Shown piece by piece: positions 23,501 to 34,600 of a stretch of DNA of 64,000 nt. This stretch comes from Linanthus parryae. Taxonomy: Eukaryota > Streptophyta > Magnoliopsida > Ericales > Polemoniaceae. Position 1 is the first letter of the stretch; each line of letters begins with the position of its first letter. The notes below the pieces were generated by a model. The model saw only the letters and a list, made by a program, of their open reading frames with translations. It had not been told where the DNA came from and did no database searches. The stretch spans positions 140,703,368-140,767,367 of the forward strand of contig JALGPY010000001.1 of assembly GCA_023055425.1 (NCBI GenBank), read 5' to 3'. Both the position numbers and the translations under genes were made by a program.

Positions 23501-23837
23501 GTTTAGCTTATGAAACAGAGAGTGTTTGAGGCTTTGAGCTGAAAGTGACGAAAAAGAAGAAATATGGTTGATTTATGTTGACAGGAGTGGAATTGAGGGA
23601 GAACGTGTGAGGAGAAAGTGGTGAACGTTGGTGAAGAAGACGAGTGTTTTGCTGGGTTTGTTCCGATCAGTTAGAGAGAGAGGAAGAGTGGTGAGGATAA
23701 AATAATGTTGTGCTTTGGGAGCACAACATAAGTTTACGAAACTACAATTTACACCCCCAAAGTTTAGGAAAAGATAACACTACCCCCAAAACTTAAGAAT
23801 TAACATACAAATACCCCCTTAAAATAGGGGTATTACA
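20589..23837. mobile_element. Gypsy-type solo LTR inside the outer copia
   Basis: The insertion begins TGCAACACCCC and ends GGGGTATTACA, whose reverse complement TGTAATACCCC matches the start. Such ends are typical of long plant gypsy (Tekay/Del-like) LTRs. A perfect ATAGA target duplication lies at 20584-20588 and 23838-23842. Copia coding sequence resumes on either side. The 3249 bp includes a 328-bp MITE, leaving about 2.9 kb, a plausible length for one LTR. There are no gag-pol motifs, primer-binding site or second LTR. Much of the interior (22440-22900) is very AT-rich. Confidence 0.75.
21375..21702. mobile_element. Tourist-like (PIF/Harbinger) MITE
   Basis: The 328-bp element has imperfect inverted ends GGGTACGTTTGGTTTTC and CGGCACGTTTGGTTTTC (right end reversed) and is flanked by TAA on both sides (21372-21374 and 21703-21705). 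A 3-bp TAA/TTA target is the PIF/Harbinger signature. The interior is rich in TAGTATTAG-like and TCCAGTCC-like short repeats. No coding capacity. Confidence 0.85.
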
Positions 23838-23842
23838 ATAGA

Positions 23843-24990
23843 TCCTCTTGTTACTTTCCAGGAATCAACTCCAAAAGTAGTTTTGCAACCCGATGTTGCA
23901 AGATGGCCTACTAAGATGAGATTCCTCTTTAACATCGCGACATGTCTGACATTAGTGAACTATAAAGATGTTCCATTATCCAAGTTCAGCTGAATTTCTC
24001 CCTTTCGAACAATCTTACGTGCTTCATCGTCTCCGAGATACACCTTCCCGAAGTCACCCTGCACGTAATTATGACGAATATCCTTTCTACCTGTCGCATG
24101 GAACGAAGCACCAGAATCGACAACCCACACATCCTCCTTTGAAGATACAGATAATATTAATGCTTCTTGATCAATTTTAGAAATATTAATAGAATCATTT
24201 CCTTTGTGGTTTTCTAACTTCTTCTTGCTCGGATTCTTGCACGCCCTTGAAAAATGTCCTCTTTCACCGCAGTTGTAGCACTTGATGTCCTTAATGTCCT
24301 TTTTCTTCCACCTTGACTTTGATTAGATCGACCTCGACCCTTGTTTCTGTTCTTCCTGTCTGTTGATCTCCCTCACTGCTCGACATATAGCGCACCATCA
24401 GAGGATTTGCTAGATCCACTGCTCTTCCTGTGCATCTCTTCAACGAGTACCGTGCTCACCACGTTGTTGTACCCTAGCTTGTCTTTTCCAGTAGAATTGC
24501 TCACAGCAGTCACTACGCCACCCCAACTCTTAAGTAACCCGGACAGAACCAACAGTGCCTTCATTTCGTCATTAAAACATGTAATCCCGACAGATTCCAA
24601 CTGTCTTATGACGATGTTCAACTCGTTGAGATACTGAGAAATATTACCACTCTCGCCATACTCATGTCAAAGAGCTTCTGCATGAGAAACACCTTTTTCG
24701 CTACTGAAGGTTTCTCATACATCTGTGAGAGAGCATCCATCAAACCCTTCGTCGTCGTTTCTTTTGACACATTGAACAGAACTGACGATGCGAGACTCAA
24801 TCTCACAAATCCTAGAGCTTTTCTGTCCAAAATCTTCCACTGTTAACCTTTAATTTCGCTTGGTTTCTTCTCAAATCCGTCAAACGACAAGTACGAGTCC
24901 TTCTGACACAAATAGTCTTCTATATGCATCTTCCATAGGCTGAAATTCGTCCCACTCAAACTGTGCAGAATCTCAGTAATCAGGCCTGAC
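23843..24990 (-). pseudogene. Outer copia gag and protease
   Basis: From 24990 on the minus strand: Gag with LSGTNFSLWKMHIEDYL, KALGFVRLSLASSVLF, the GLMDALSQMYEKPS block and LLVLSGLLKSWGGVV. A zinc knuckle with the CxxCxxxxHxxxxC pattern follows near 24240-24280, then protease with WVVDSGASFHATG near 24110 and a NVRHVAMLKRNL block near 23930. A TAA lies near 24845, and frame changes occur near 24640 and 24300. The reading leads directly to the insertion point of the solo LTR and resumes beyond it. Confidence 0.85.
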
Positions 24991-26020
24991 CAACAGATCC
25001 GGAATGTCTAAAACCCCCCTACTTTGACTCCTGTTTCAAGTCAATCGGATTCATGAGCACTGAGAAACGTCCAAAACAATTTTTGGACCAAATATGCGTG
25101 ATCCAACACTGCAGCAATTAACCTTCGTACACGAGAAGCACAAGATAGCTTCTCCTATGAAGCAGCCCTACTTTTCCAGCAAGAACGCCCCAGATTGATG
25201 TTCTTCCTCACATTGATGTTCTTCCTCACAGGTCCACAAGCAAAGGTAGACAAGCAAACAAATCCACTTGTCCCTCCGAAAATAAACCACCGATTGATTA
25301 AATCAATTGACCCACAATGGCCTTGTTTTGATAGCGGGGTTTGGTTAACCCCAACCGTAACTCAACCCCCGCAATAGTCCGGTGATCGGTTATTAACATC
25401 CGGTGCCCGGTAATAAAGGACACCGGTGGCCGGCTTTACCGTGTTCGTTGAGGGAAAAGTGAGGTGACTTATACAAAAAGCAGGGAACTGGGAAAAAACC
25501 GGTGACCGGTGATTCAAAAAGCAGGGGACTGGAAACAAAGCCGGTCACCGGTGTTTTGTTTGTTTTTGATTTGTATTTGTATGTGATCTAAACCATTTTG
25601 CCGGCCACCGGTAAAAAAAAGCAGGGCACCGGTTAGTTGAAAGCCGGGCACCGCATTTATTGCCGGTGGACGGCTAGTCTCATTTTCTGTTAAATATAAA
25701 CCGGTGACCGGCTACAAATTTGCCGGCCACCGAATCTACTCCAACCTCAACCCTCCTATCCAAACACCAACCAGATTTTGAAACCCACCCCCCCCCCCCC
25801 CCAACCCTCCTATCCAAACAAGCCCAATGAGATGTGGTTTCTTCCTCATGTGTACTTGGGTTTCTTTTCGCGAGATGGAGAATATTACTACCTCTGAACA
25901 TACAATAAATTCAGCAACCTCCTTTTGTAAAATCAACCCCATTGCCGCTAGTTGAACCGATTGCAAAAAAAAAAAAATCTTCAATCCTCTGCACCATTTT
26001 GACGTGGCTCTGATAACAGT
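24991..26020 (-). other. 5' leader of the outer copia with degenerate primer-binding site
   Basis: Non-coding sequence between gag and the 5' LTR. A decayed primer-binding site TGTTATCAGAGCCAC (minus strand, 26004-26018) replaces the usual TGGTATCAGAGCCAC. The leader holds a duplicated TGATGTTCTTCCTCACA near 25195, a C tract of about 15 near 25788, and the CCGG-rich cluster listed separately. At about 1 kb it is long for this type of element and may contain further inserted sequence. Confidence 0.6.
25376..25745. repeat. Cluster of CCGGTGACCGG-like palindromic motifs
   Basis: More than a dozen variants of CCGGTGACCGG, GCCGGCCACCGG and CCGGTG occur within 370 bp, separated by short AT-rich spacers and GGGGACTGGAAA/AAAGCAGGGCACC-like phrases. 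They can pair in many ways as inverted repeats. The origin is unknown. Confidence 0.75.
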
Positions 26021-26323
26021 TGTTAGAATCGTCTTAGAGCGATTTAACAACGCATCGAAAAGCAAAACGAAGAAAATAGCACAAACAAGAACACGACGAT
26101 TTACGTGGTTCACCAAATTTGCTACATCCACGGTCCACATCCACTTCACTATGATGAACGAATGAAGAATATAATCAGATTTCTCAGTCTCTCTCTGTGT
26201 GATGTGATGTGTTACCCTAACCTTAGAGCTAGGTTAATTATATATAGAGATAGCTAATAAGTGAAATTGCTCATAAGCCCCTCAACCTTAGATTAGGTTA
26301 CAAAACAGTCTTCACACATAACA
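26021..26323 (-). repeat. 5' LTR of the outer copia element
   Basis: 303 bp matching 12083-12383. Its minus-strand end CTAACA lies next to the decayed primer-binding site, and GACGC follows at 26324. Confidence 0.9.
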
Positions 26324-26700
26324 GACGCATGGAAAACTCAAACCCAAACTCCACAAAGACTCATCTTAAAACATAAATCCAAGAAGCCTACAGTATGAAA
26401 TTTGGGTTTCATTTTGGGTTTCATTACAAATACAGTAAAAATGGAAAAATGAGCTCCAGTTCTAGAATTCGAATCGCGTATTGAACACTACAGTTAACTC
26501 AACCATAAGGCCCAGCACGAGCAGTAGGAGACATCAACTGAAACAAACAAACACCGAGAGAGAGAGATAGATAGAGAGAGAGAGAGAGAGAGTCGGAACT
26601 GTTCGGATCGAAATCCAAACAGGCGAACATAGACGGTGGGCCGCTGCAACTGTTTGGATCCAAGCCCTCAAAGGTAGAATAGATGGTGGGCGGCATAGGC
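26324..26700. other. Spacer upstream of paralogue B with a GA microsatellite
   Basis: No gene seen. An imperfect (GA)n tract with GATA interruptions occupies 26556-26592. The spacer joins the outer copia's target site to the promoter region of paralogue B. Confidence 0.6.
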
Positions 26701-26701
26701 G

Positions 26702-26850
26702 GGAGCTTGCAATCTTTGGTCCATAAACAGTAACCGCTTATAAAATCGTCTTCACATCAGCCCCGAGCTCGCAAATTTTGGGCCTTACATAGTCCAGGCC
26801 CGACCCGGAGTAAGCAGTAACGGTCAAATTCGTCTTTCGCCTATAATAAA
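26702..26850 (+). promoter_or_regulatory. Promoter of paralogue B, partly duplicated
   Basis: The distal block GCAATCTTTGG..CATAAACAGTAAC followed by TTATAAAATCGTCTTC (26708-26753) is a shortened copy of the promoter unit. The proximal block (26766-26850) has TTTTGGGCC, CAGTAACGGTCAAATTCGTC and TATAATAAAA and matches those of A and C. So B has two tandem promoter cores. Confidence 0.6.
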
Positions 26851-26888
26851 ACCTCTCTTATCTCTCCGCTGTTATTCTCACCCACCAT

Positions 26889-26891
<3 letters not shown>

Positions 26892-26935
<44 letters not shown>
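26892..26935 (+). repeat. CT microsatellite in the leader of paralogue B
   Basis: About 22 CT units lie in the transcribed leader. The same place in A and C holds only a short CT run, so the tract expanded in B. Confidence 0.95.
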
Positions 26936-26937
<2 letters not shown>

Positions 26938-27095
26938 ATCGTCTCTTCACTTTCAACGCCGATCAGTCCCTAGAAAAGGTTGGGTTTCCGGCAAACTCTC
27001 TCTGTCTCTCCACTCTTCTCCTATAGCTCCACTTTTCTTGAAAGATTTGGGCACTTGGGTTTCGATTTCTGCGGCTGATCGATTGGCTTCTTTAG

Positions 27096-27177
27096 GTATT
27101 TCATCTCCTCCAAAAGGTGCAAGATTGGTTTTTTTTCGGTTCTGTTTTTCTGGGTTTCTCATGATCTCTGATTGCAG
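27096..27177 (+). other. 5'-UTR intron of paralogue B
   Basis: TAG|GTATTTCATC donor and GATTGCAG|CTCCGG acceptor, aligned with the A and C introns; 82 bp. Confidence 0.55.
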
Positions 27178-27334
27178 CTCCGGTGGTGATGACAGAATCG
27201 AAGTGCTCGTAGAAACCTCCCAAATTTTCGCAATTGCTTTCTACCGGGTTCTATAGTTCCTTGATCCTTCTCGTCATTTAATTTTTTATTTATTTATATT
27301 ATTATATTGTTAATTGTTTAGAATCTGATTCAGT

Positions 27335-29345
27335 ATGTCGACTAGAAAACACCCATCTGGATGCCAGAAAAGAAAAAGGGCAAGAGAAGTGGACAAGTTA
27401 ATTGAATCCCAAAGAGGGGCTTTGCATACATTTCTTGTTAGTATGAACACCAGTAGTGATATTCAGGCTCAAAACCCTAATGTTGAACTAGCTGGAGACC
27501 TTTCAAATGCCCAACATGAAAACCCTAGGGAGGTGGAACAAAAAGAAGGTGGACCTATTCTAGAGATATTGGAAGAGTATTGGAAACAATTGCTTATAAG
27601 GCTACTAGCAGTCGTGCACCTAATCGCTAAAGATGGTTTGGCTTTATCTGGAACAAACGAGTGGTCAACAGATGAGGACGGTGACCCCAATAGCATTAGA
27701 AGGTTTGAAACTCTAACTGAAATGATTGCGGAATTTGATCCTGTTATGCAAGAACACTTTAGGCGTGTTGAAAACAGCGAGCTGCCTGATCGTTATCTGG
27801 GTTATGAGTTGGAGAAAACAACGGTGCATATGCTAGCATGTGAAATCAAAAAAAGGATCGTAGCAAAAGCTAAGGAAGCTAAATACTTTTCAGTAGTACT
27901 TGATTGTAATTCAGATGCGAGTTATGAAAGACAAGTTTCTCTTTCTTTGAGATGTGTGGATGTGTCTGTGACCCCGGTTGAAATAGAAGAGTTCTTTTTA
28001 GACTTTTTGGATCTAGATGATACGCCGGATAGATGCATTTTCGATCTCTTAGAACGTCTTGGACTTGATATGAATGATATGAGACGGCAAGGATATGCTG
28101 GTGGCTTAAGCTTGAGAGGAGATAAGGAAGGTCTACAAAGAAGATTATTAGATAGAAATCCTACAGCATTCTACACTCCTTGTGGTTATCATAGTCTTAG
28201 TTTAGTACTCTCCGACGTGGTTAAATATTGTCTTAGATCACATTTATTTGGAGCCATGCAAAGCATTTATTCTATATTTACTGGCTCTGAACAGAGATGG
28301 GAAGTTTTATCAGATCGGGTTACATGGCTAACAGTTCAGCCATTGCCTGAAACACGTTGGGAAAGTTGCATTGAATATGTTGAAGCAATCAAAAGCCATC
28401 CCATGGAAATAAGAGATGCTTTACTTGAATTGGCTGAAACTTAAAAAGATAATCTAATCGAAGTCAGGCAAGATCACTAGCTACTTATTCGATGGATAAC
28501 TTTGAATTTTTACTTGCCATGAATATTTGGTATGAAATTCTATTCACTGTAAGTTCTGTTTGCAAAAGTTTGCAATCTGAAGATTTGCTTAGTGATTCTG
28601 CTGAAACTCAATTGCAAAGTGTTGTGTCTTTACTTGAAAAGTTTAGAGTTAATGGATTTGCATCTATTGTGGACTCCACTAAAGAATTGGCTCTGGAAAT
28701 GGACGTCGAACGAGTTTTTCAGGAAAAAACAAGTCATCCGTAGGAAAAAAGGATATTGATGAGATCAAGAACAAGGATGTAGCATTATCATGTGAAGAAT
28801 CTTTTCGAGTTGAGGTGTTCTTATATTTAGTAGATCAAACTATTTCTTCTCTTAAGACTCGATTGGAACAACTTAAGAATTTTGATAAAACTTTTGGCTT
28901 CTAATTAAACATTGGATCCTTGAAATCTTTAGATGATAAAATGCTGAAAGAACACTGTGCTAATCTTGAAAATTCTTTAAATCACGAGTCAATATCTGAC
29001 ATTGATGCTTCAGCTTTGTATTCTGAATTGCAGGTGCTGAGAAAAGTTTTACCTGCCGAAGTAGATAAGCCAACCGATGTGCTCAATTATTTGAAAGCAG
29101 TAGATTCTTATCCAAATGCATGCATTTGCTATAGAATATTGTACACTGCGCCTATAATTGTTGCTTCATGTGATGGGAAATTCTCAAAAATAGAAATGAT
29201 AAAAACATATCTACGATCGGATTTGTCAAAAGAGTGGTCAAGTGACTGGGCTGTCTTATCTATAGAAGGAGATATGCTAGAAAAAATCAAACCTGAAGAT
29301 TTAGTCAGTAGTTTTGCACCTACAAAGTGCAAGGGAAGTACATGA
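27335..29345 (+). pseudogene. hAT-derived paralogue B, inactivated
   Basis: It starts MSTRKHPSGCQKRKR and aligns with A throughout. It also lacks the TTF finger and has GYAGG for the usual GYD motif. Lesions seen: a GAA to TAA stop at 28442-28444, a one-base loss near 28455, a one-base gain near 28726 in an A-run, and a TTA to TAA stop at 28902-28904. In-frame losses include four residues after CIFD and part of the acidic linker. The final 141 codons (28920-29345) are again open and match A closely. High similarity of the broken part to A points to recent loss of function or gene conversion. Confidence 0.92.
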
Positions 29346-32300
29346 TTTATGAAGTACAACATACTGGACTTTTTTTTTTTTCCTTTTCCTCTTGCTCTTC
29401 CTTTTCCTTTTTATCTGTGCAGGATAACATCAATTTTAATCTCCAGAGGGACCTGTGGATGCGGATACGAGCATCACCAAACAAACTACGTATATTTGTA
29501 TGATTTTGATTCCACAGCCTCCCAGAATTCGTAGGTAGCAGATCGTCTTGGATCACTGACAAAGTTTCTACTGGATCTGTTACTTTAGTGCTTAATTATT
29601 TATCTAGAATGTTCGTGATTGGTAAGTTTTTTCGTTTACTCCACCAACTATTTGCAGATTACCATAAAACTTGACAATACTATGCAATATTCATTACAGA
29701 GTTGATACACGGGGTCTGTTTCTCAGTACTGGTCCTGCACCGCTCTCTTGAATCGTCTGGTAAGTAGCCATATAATATATGTGAAGCATCTTTTGTTTTT
29801 CATGAATAGAAAATATGCCCAGTTTCTGCTGCTTTTGTTTCTGTTTTCAGTATTTCCTAATTGATAATTTACAATAGAAAAGCTTGTGGAGTCATCAAAT
29901 ATAATAGGTGAAATATTCACAGTTGCAAAATTTTACTGAACTCCTTTCTGATTTGATTTATAGGGGGAAAGTTAATCAGATACTAAGATTGCCTCATTTT
30001 TTAAATATAGAGATGGTCTTAATGAATGAGTCCTGGAATAATGAAAGAGGGGTCGCAAGAGAAACTAGACATATGAATTTGTAAATCCGGTTGAGATTCA
30101 CAAGACATGAATCTTGATGATGAACAAAATTAACAATGCCAGTGCCAGCTAGAGGAATCAAGTCCCACTACCGATGGAACATGTTTCTCGAATGCTGAGC
30201 TTTTAAGGTTTAGTTGATGCTCCTATAAACCTGGAGCTCATTGTTTTGCCTTTGTGCAAGTTTCCTGGCTTGTTTGTGATGATGGACACTCTTGTATTCG
30301 TTTGGTTTTCTTGAAGAGTTTTGAGTTTCTGGAAAGTGCAGAAACTTGTATCATTTTCATACAAATTTTCTACCTGACCGTAATCAGTTTCTGGAAAGTA
30401 CCATACGAGACATTTTATTTTCTTCTTTTGATCTGTGCAGGACATAAATTTTAATCTCCAATGTGATCTGTAGATGCGTATACGAGCATCGCGAACAAAG
30501 TTTCGGACACAAGAGCATCGTGACCATCATTGATAAAGTTTCTGTCGGATCTTCACTGCAACTTGGGTCTCTCCTAAATTTCCATGGAAAGCTGTTGGAA
30601 AACCCACCTTTCGCAACAGCCCGAAGGGAGTCGTTGGTCATCTTCTGGACCTCCAGGAATGTAAATGGTAATCTTTCAAGCTTCCAAACCATTCTCTTTT
30701 CTCCTCACAACTTGCTGACCATATCATAAGTAATGGAAAACTGTCATTAGCTTTTTATCATTGTTCTTTGGCGTCAAACACTATTTTTTATGGTAGACAG
30801 TGTCAAAGCTGATAGCAGACCCTCATGAAATCTGATTCTGATAGAAAGATAGGTACCGGTCTAGTTAGGTAGTTTTGTGATGAATCCTTGGGAAGGAAAA
30901 CAAACAGCTCTCAGACAGAGTATATATCTATATGAAATGATTGAAGAAAATCATTAACCAAACATCATAAACTAGATGTTTGGTTATGGAAGGAGCAATA
31001 ATAAGTCCTCTCAAACCACCACTGGACATTTTCCTGAATGTAAGTTAGTAACTACTGGATCATACTATAGAATTAATATATGGATCAAGTTCCCTCGAAC
31101 TTGGGAGGATGAAGTTCCAAAGATGACCATGCTACTGCAGTGAGCTAGACCTAGACATACGGGTGTATATTTGATGTAATATCTAAGTCCAGCTGGCAGT
31201 AAAAAGGGTTCCTTACATAAAAGAAATTGTAAGGTTGCTGTTCAAGGAATAACACACATTGATATGAATGTGTAGTGATTAGTGCAGCTTTTAACTACCC
31301 AGATGCTGCAATCAAGTTTATTCAATAGATGAGTGTTTCAGTATTGGAGCATCTCAAATACTAAAACAATACACGGCTCTCTGTATATCGATGCTGTCAC
31401 TGTTTCTCAGTACTGGTCCTACGCCTCTGTGGAATTGTCTGTTTAAAGCAGTAGCTGCTTGAAAACTCATCGATCCCATTATCTGCTACTCTTGTTTCTG
31501 TTTTTTAGGAACTCGTAATTGATAAGTTTATATAATAGAAAAGCATGTGGAGTGGTCAAATATAATATGTGAAATATTCAACAGTTGAAATTTTTTGCCG
31601 AACTCCTTTATGATCTGAATTTTAGGGGGAAGTTAATCAGATACAAAGATTGCTTCTTTTTAAATAGGGAGTTGTGGCCTTGATGAATCAGTCCTACAAC
31701 AAACGTAACAGAGACCTGATGAAAGGGAAGATGTTTCATGGATGCTGAGTTTTGTGTGTGGAAGGATTGATGCCGAGTTGATGCTCATATGGGGAGATCA
31801 TGAACCATTCCTGAGCATAATTACACCCTGAAGGATTGATGCCGAGATGATGAACCATTCCTAGAACAAAAATCTGTGTACAAATCACTTTGTGTTTGTG
31901 GTCTGGATTGGTATGTGAGGATTTAGTTGTGTTTCACTGTGGACATCGGTTGGGTTTGGGCTTGACAAAATTGGGTTTTGGACTCGGTCAAGTTAGGCTC
32001 TGGCTTCTCACTGGGTTCTTGATTCGAACACCAACATTGCATTAGTTTTTTGTCCTTCGTTAATGGAGGTGGTGACTGGTTTGGGACAGAGGAGATGGTG
32101 GCGGTGGAGGCCATGAGCTCGATGGTGTTAATCGCCAATATTAATGGTGGTTTTGGTGGCCTTAATGTGGGAAAGATAGAGCTGTTAGAGTATGTGATTT
32201 GTGTCGCGTTTTGGTGTTAGCGTCTCAATTCCAGGTTGTGGATCTGGTGGAGGTAGGGAGAAGGGAATTGTGGTGGTGTGGGAGCAACGGTGGTTGGTTG

Positions 32301-34600
32301 TGGCGTTGAATCGCTAGAGGTTATGTTCTTCCTCATCTTCTGTTCTTCTCTTTTAATCGTCTTTTTTTACTTTCTAATTTGATATTATTATATTTTTGTA
32401 ATAATGACTTTGGTCTCAATCAAAGTTAACGAAGCGATTTTAATAAAAGAAAGTTAAGAAGTGATTTAGGTAAAAAAGAAAAAGGGTAGAATGCAATTTT
32501 TTTATAAAATTCTGGGAGGAAAAGCATAATAAAAATAGTTGTGGACATTTGAGGAAAAACTTGAGGGCATAATTATCAATGTTGTGTACTAAATTTGCAA
32601 CAAAAACAAAATGTATGTACCAGCTGTGTAATTGTAAAGTTTGGTATCAAACTGTAACAAAAGTCAACATGGATATCACCAGTACTATTTTCATATTTTG
32701 GCATTTTTAATAAATTGATCTATCTTTTTGGAATTAATCAGGTAAGCAGAAGATGTGCGGGAAGACTAATAATGATGTTTGTGTAAACGAGTTGACTAAA
32801 CCACAACTTCTTTGAAACTTTTCGAGTACATGTTCTATGGGAAACTAGTTAGCCTCTAAAAAGCCCGTGAGAAATAATCTAAATACATTCGAGTGTCAAT
32901 TTAGTTTCATCCAATTTCTCAGTTTTATAATTGAACAAAAATCACTAAAATTCGATCCATTGATCTCATTCAAGAGAATACTTGACTAAAGAATGAGGGC
33001 ACGTTTGCAAGAATGAATCGTACGTCGCCATGTTCAAAGAATGATTACAGATACCCTCATAATTTTTTTTTTATTTCTCCTAGATAAGTTAGTGTTAATC
33101 AGTTATAATTTTTCTCCAATTTCCCACATTCATCTGATTAGCCTGAAAAATTGCACTGAGTAATAAGACTTATATAATATACAGTCATGTTTAGTGGATG
33201 CATACACACACTCATAGTTGATAGTTGATACATGCTTGAGCACACTTGAATAACCCAACACTTGCTATAGATTCTCGTAATTGCTCGCGTCATAGCAAGT
33301 AATGAATGAAGGTTCCCGCTCAGTTTCCTTTGATGTAATTTTACTTCATCGTGAATTTGTGATATCAAGGAAATTTTAGTTAACATCTCAGATTTGACAT
33401 TTTAGCATTTTTATTATGAGACATGCTATTACAGTAAAAAAAAAAATGTGCATTGATAGTTCTTAATCAATCAAGGAATCTGGCCATATACAAGTATTTT
33501 TTGTTGAGAGTTGAAATGACTTGAAATTCAGTAGTCAGCTTGGTGACAAAGAGATTTCACGTTTGACAACCATCCCTCACATATCATGCCAGCTATGGTC
33601 TGTTGACAAGATATGAAGTTTAACTCATCTATGTGGTTATAGAGCTGATGCCTCTTAGTGATTGTGCCTTAAATTTTTGTAGTATGTTCCATATTTAGCG
33701 TTTTGATTCGATATCCAAATGTGTCTAATGTCGCGGGATTGGAAGATACACATGGGCCATGAGGGCTTCTACCATCAGAAGCCATTCATTACCATATGAT
33801 AATGCTCACAGTTCTGTTTCTGTTTTCCATAACATTGTATTGATAAATTGCTTTTACGTTGTGTAGAGATTAGTATAACTATCCAGATGTTGCTATCAAG
33901 TTTATTCAACCGATGAGTGTTTCAGATCTCAAAGATTAAAAAAAGTTTCTCCGTACAAGTCCTGCACTGCTCTCCGGAATGGTCTGGTAAGTGGACATAT
34001 TATATATGCCCAATATCTTTTGTTTTTTCTGAATAGTTTGTCTAAACCAGTAGCTGCTGGAAAACTCATCGACATCTGTTGCTCTTGTTTCTATTTTGAA
34101 GAATTCTTAATTGACAAGTTATGGTAGAAAAGCTTGTGGAGCGTTCAAATATAATTGGTGAATTATTCACGGTTGAAATCCCTTTCTGATTCGAATTCTA
34201 GGGAGAAGTTAATCAGATACGAAGATTGCCTCTTCATCAATAAGGAGGCGTGGATTGATGAATCAGTCTTAGAATAATGAAGAGGCGACGCGAGAGAAAT
34301 TGGACACATGAATTTGTGAAATCACGTGACATGAATCTTGGTGACCAATTCCTAGAACAAACTTAACAATATTACCAGTACAGGCCAGATGAAACAAGCC
34401 CCATTACTGAGGAAGGGGAACATATTTCTCTCATGTGAGTTTTTTTGGTGGAAGGATCGATGCTCATGAAAATGTGGAGTTCATTGTTTTGCCTTGGTAC
34501 GAATTTTCTGGCTTATTTGTGAGTCACTCTTGTATTGGTCTGATTTCTTGAAGAGTTGGACTTTCGGGATACAACTTATCATTTTTTATAGAATTTTTGT
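29346..34600 (+). other. Downstream region of paralogue B
   Basis: The region aligns with 6709-11655 up to about 33400. It lacks the A segment 7084-7358 and the second 448-bp unit. Past 33640 another diverged copy of the module appears (GCCTCTTAGTGATTGTGCC, GATACACATGGGCCATGAGGGC, TGGTCTGGTAAGTGG), the third such unit after this gene. No supported protein-coding frame. It could be a non-coding transcript or decayed repeats. Confidence 0.6.
30955..30986. other. Conserved perfect hairpin, B copy
   Basis: Identical 12-bp arms and loop to 8694-8725 in the matching position after paralogue A. Confidence 0.7.

Larger units (their letters stand above)
12083..26323 (-). mobile_element. TNT1-like Ty1/copia element carrying two nested insertions
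   Basis: About 300-bp LTRs lie at 12083-12383 and 26021-26323. They are flanked by GATGC (12078-12082) and GACGC (26324-26328), a 5-bp target duplication with one mismatch. On the minus strand the internal order is primer-binding site, gag, protease, integrase, RT, RNase H, polypurine tract. A young copia (12892-18298) sits in RNase H, and a gypsy-type solo LTR (20589-23837) sits just before the gag-pre-integrase domain. Without these, the element is about 5.6 kb. Every domain has stops or frameshifts, so it is inactive. Confidence 0.9.

Noticed and set aside
20589..23837. DNA transposon, because the ends TGCAACACCCC/GGGGTATTACA form inverted repeats
   Set aside because: TG..CA ends, a 5-bp duplication and the TGTAACACCC-type terminus fit a gypsy LTR better; no transposase is present.
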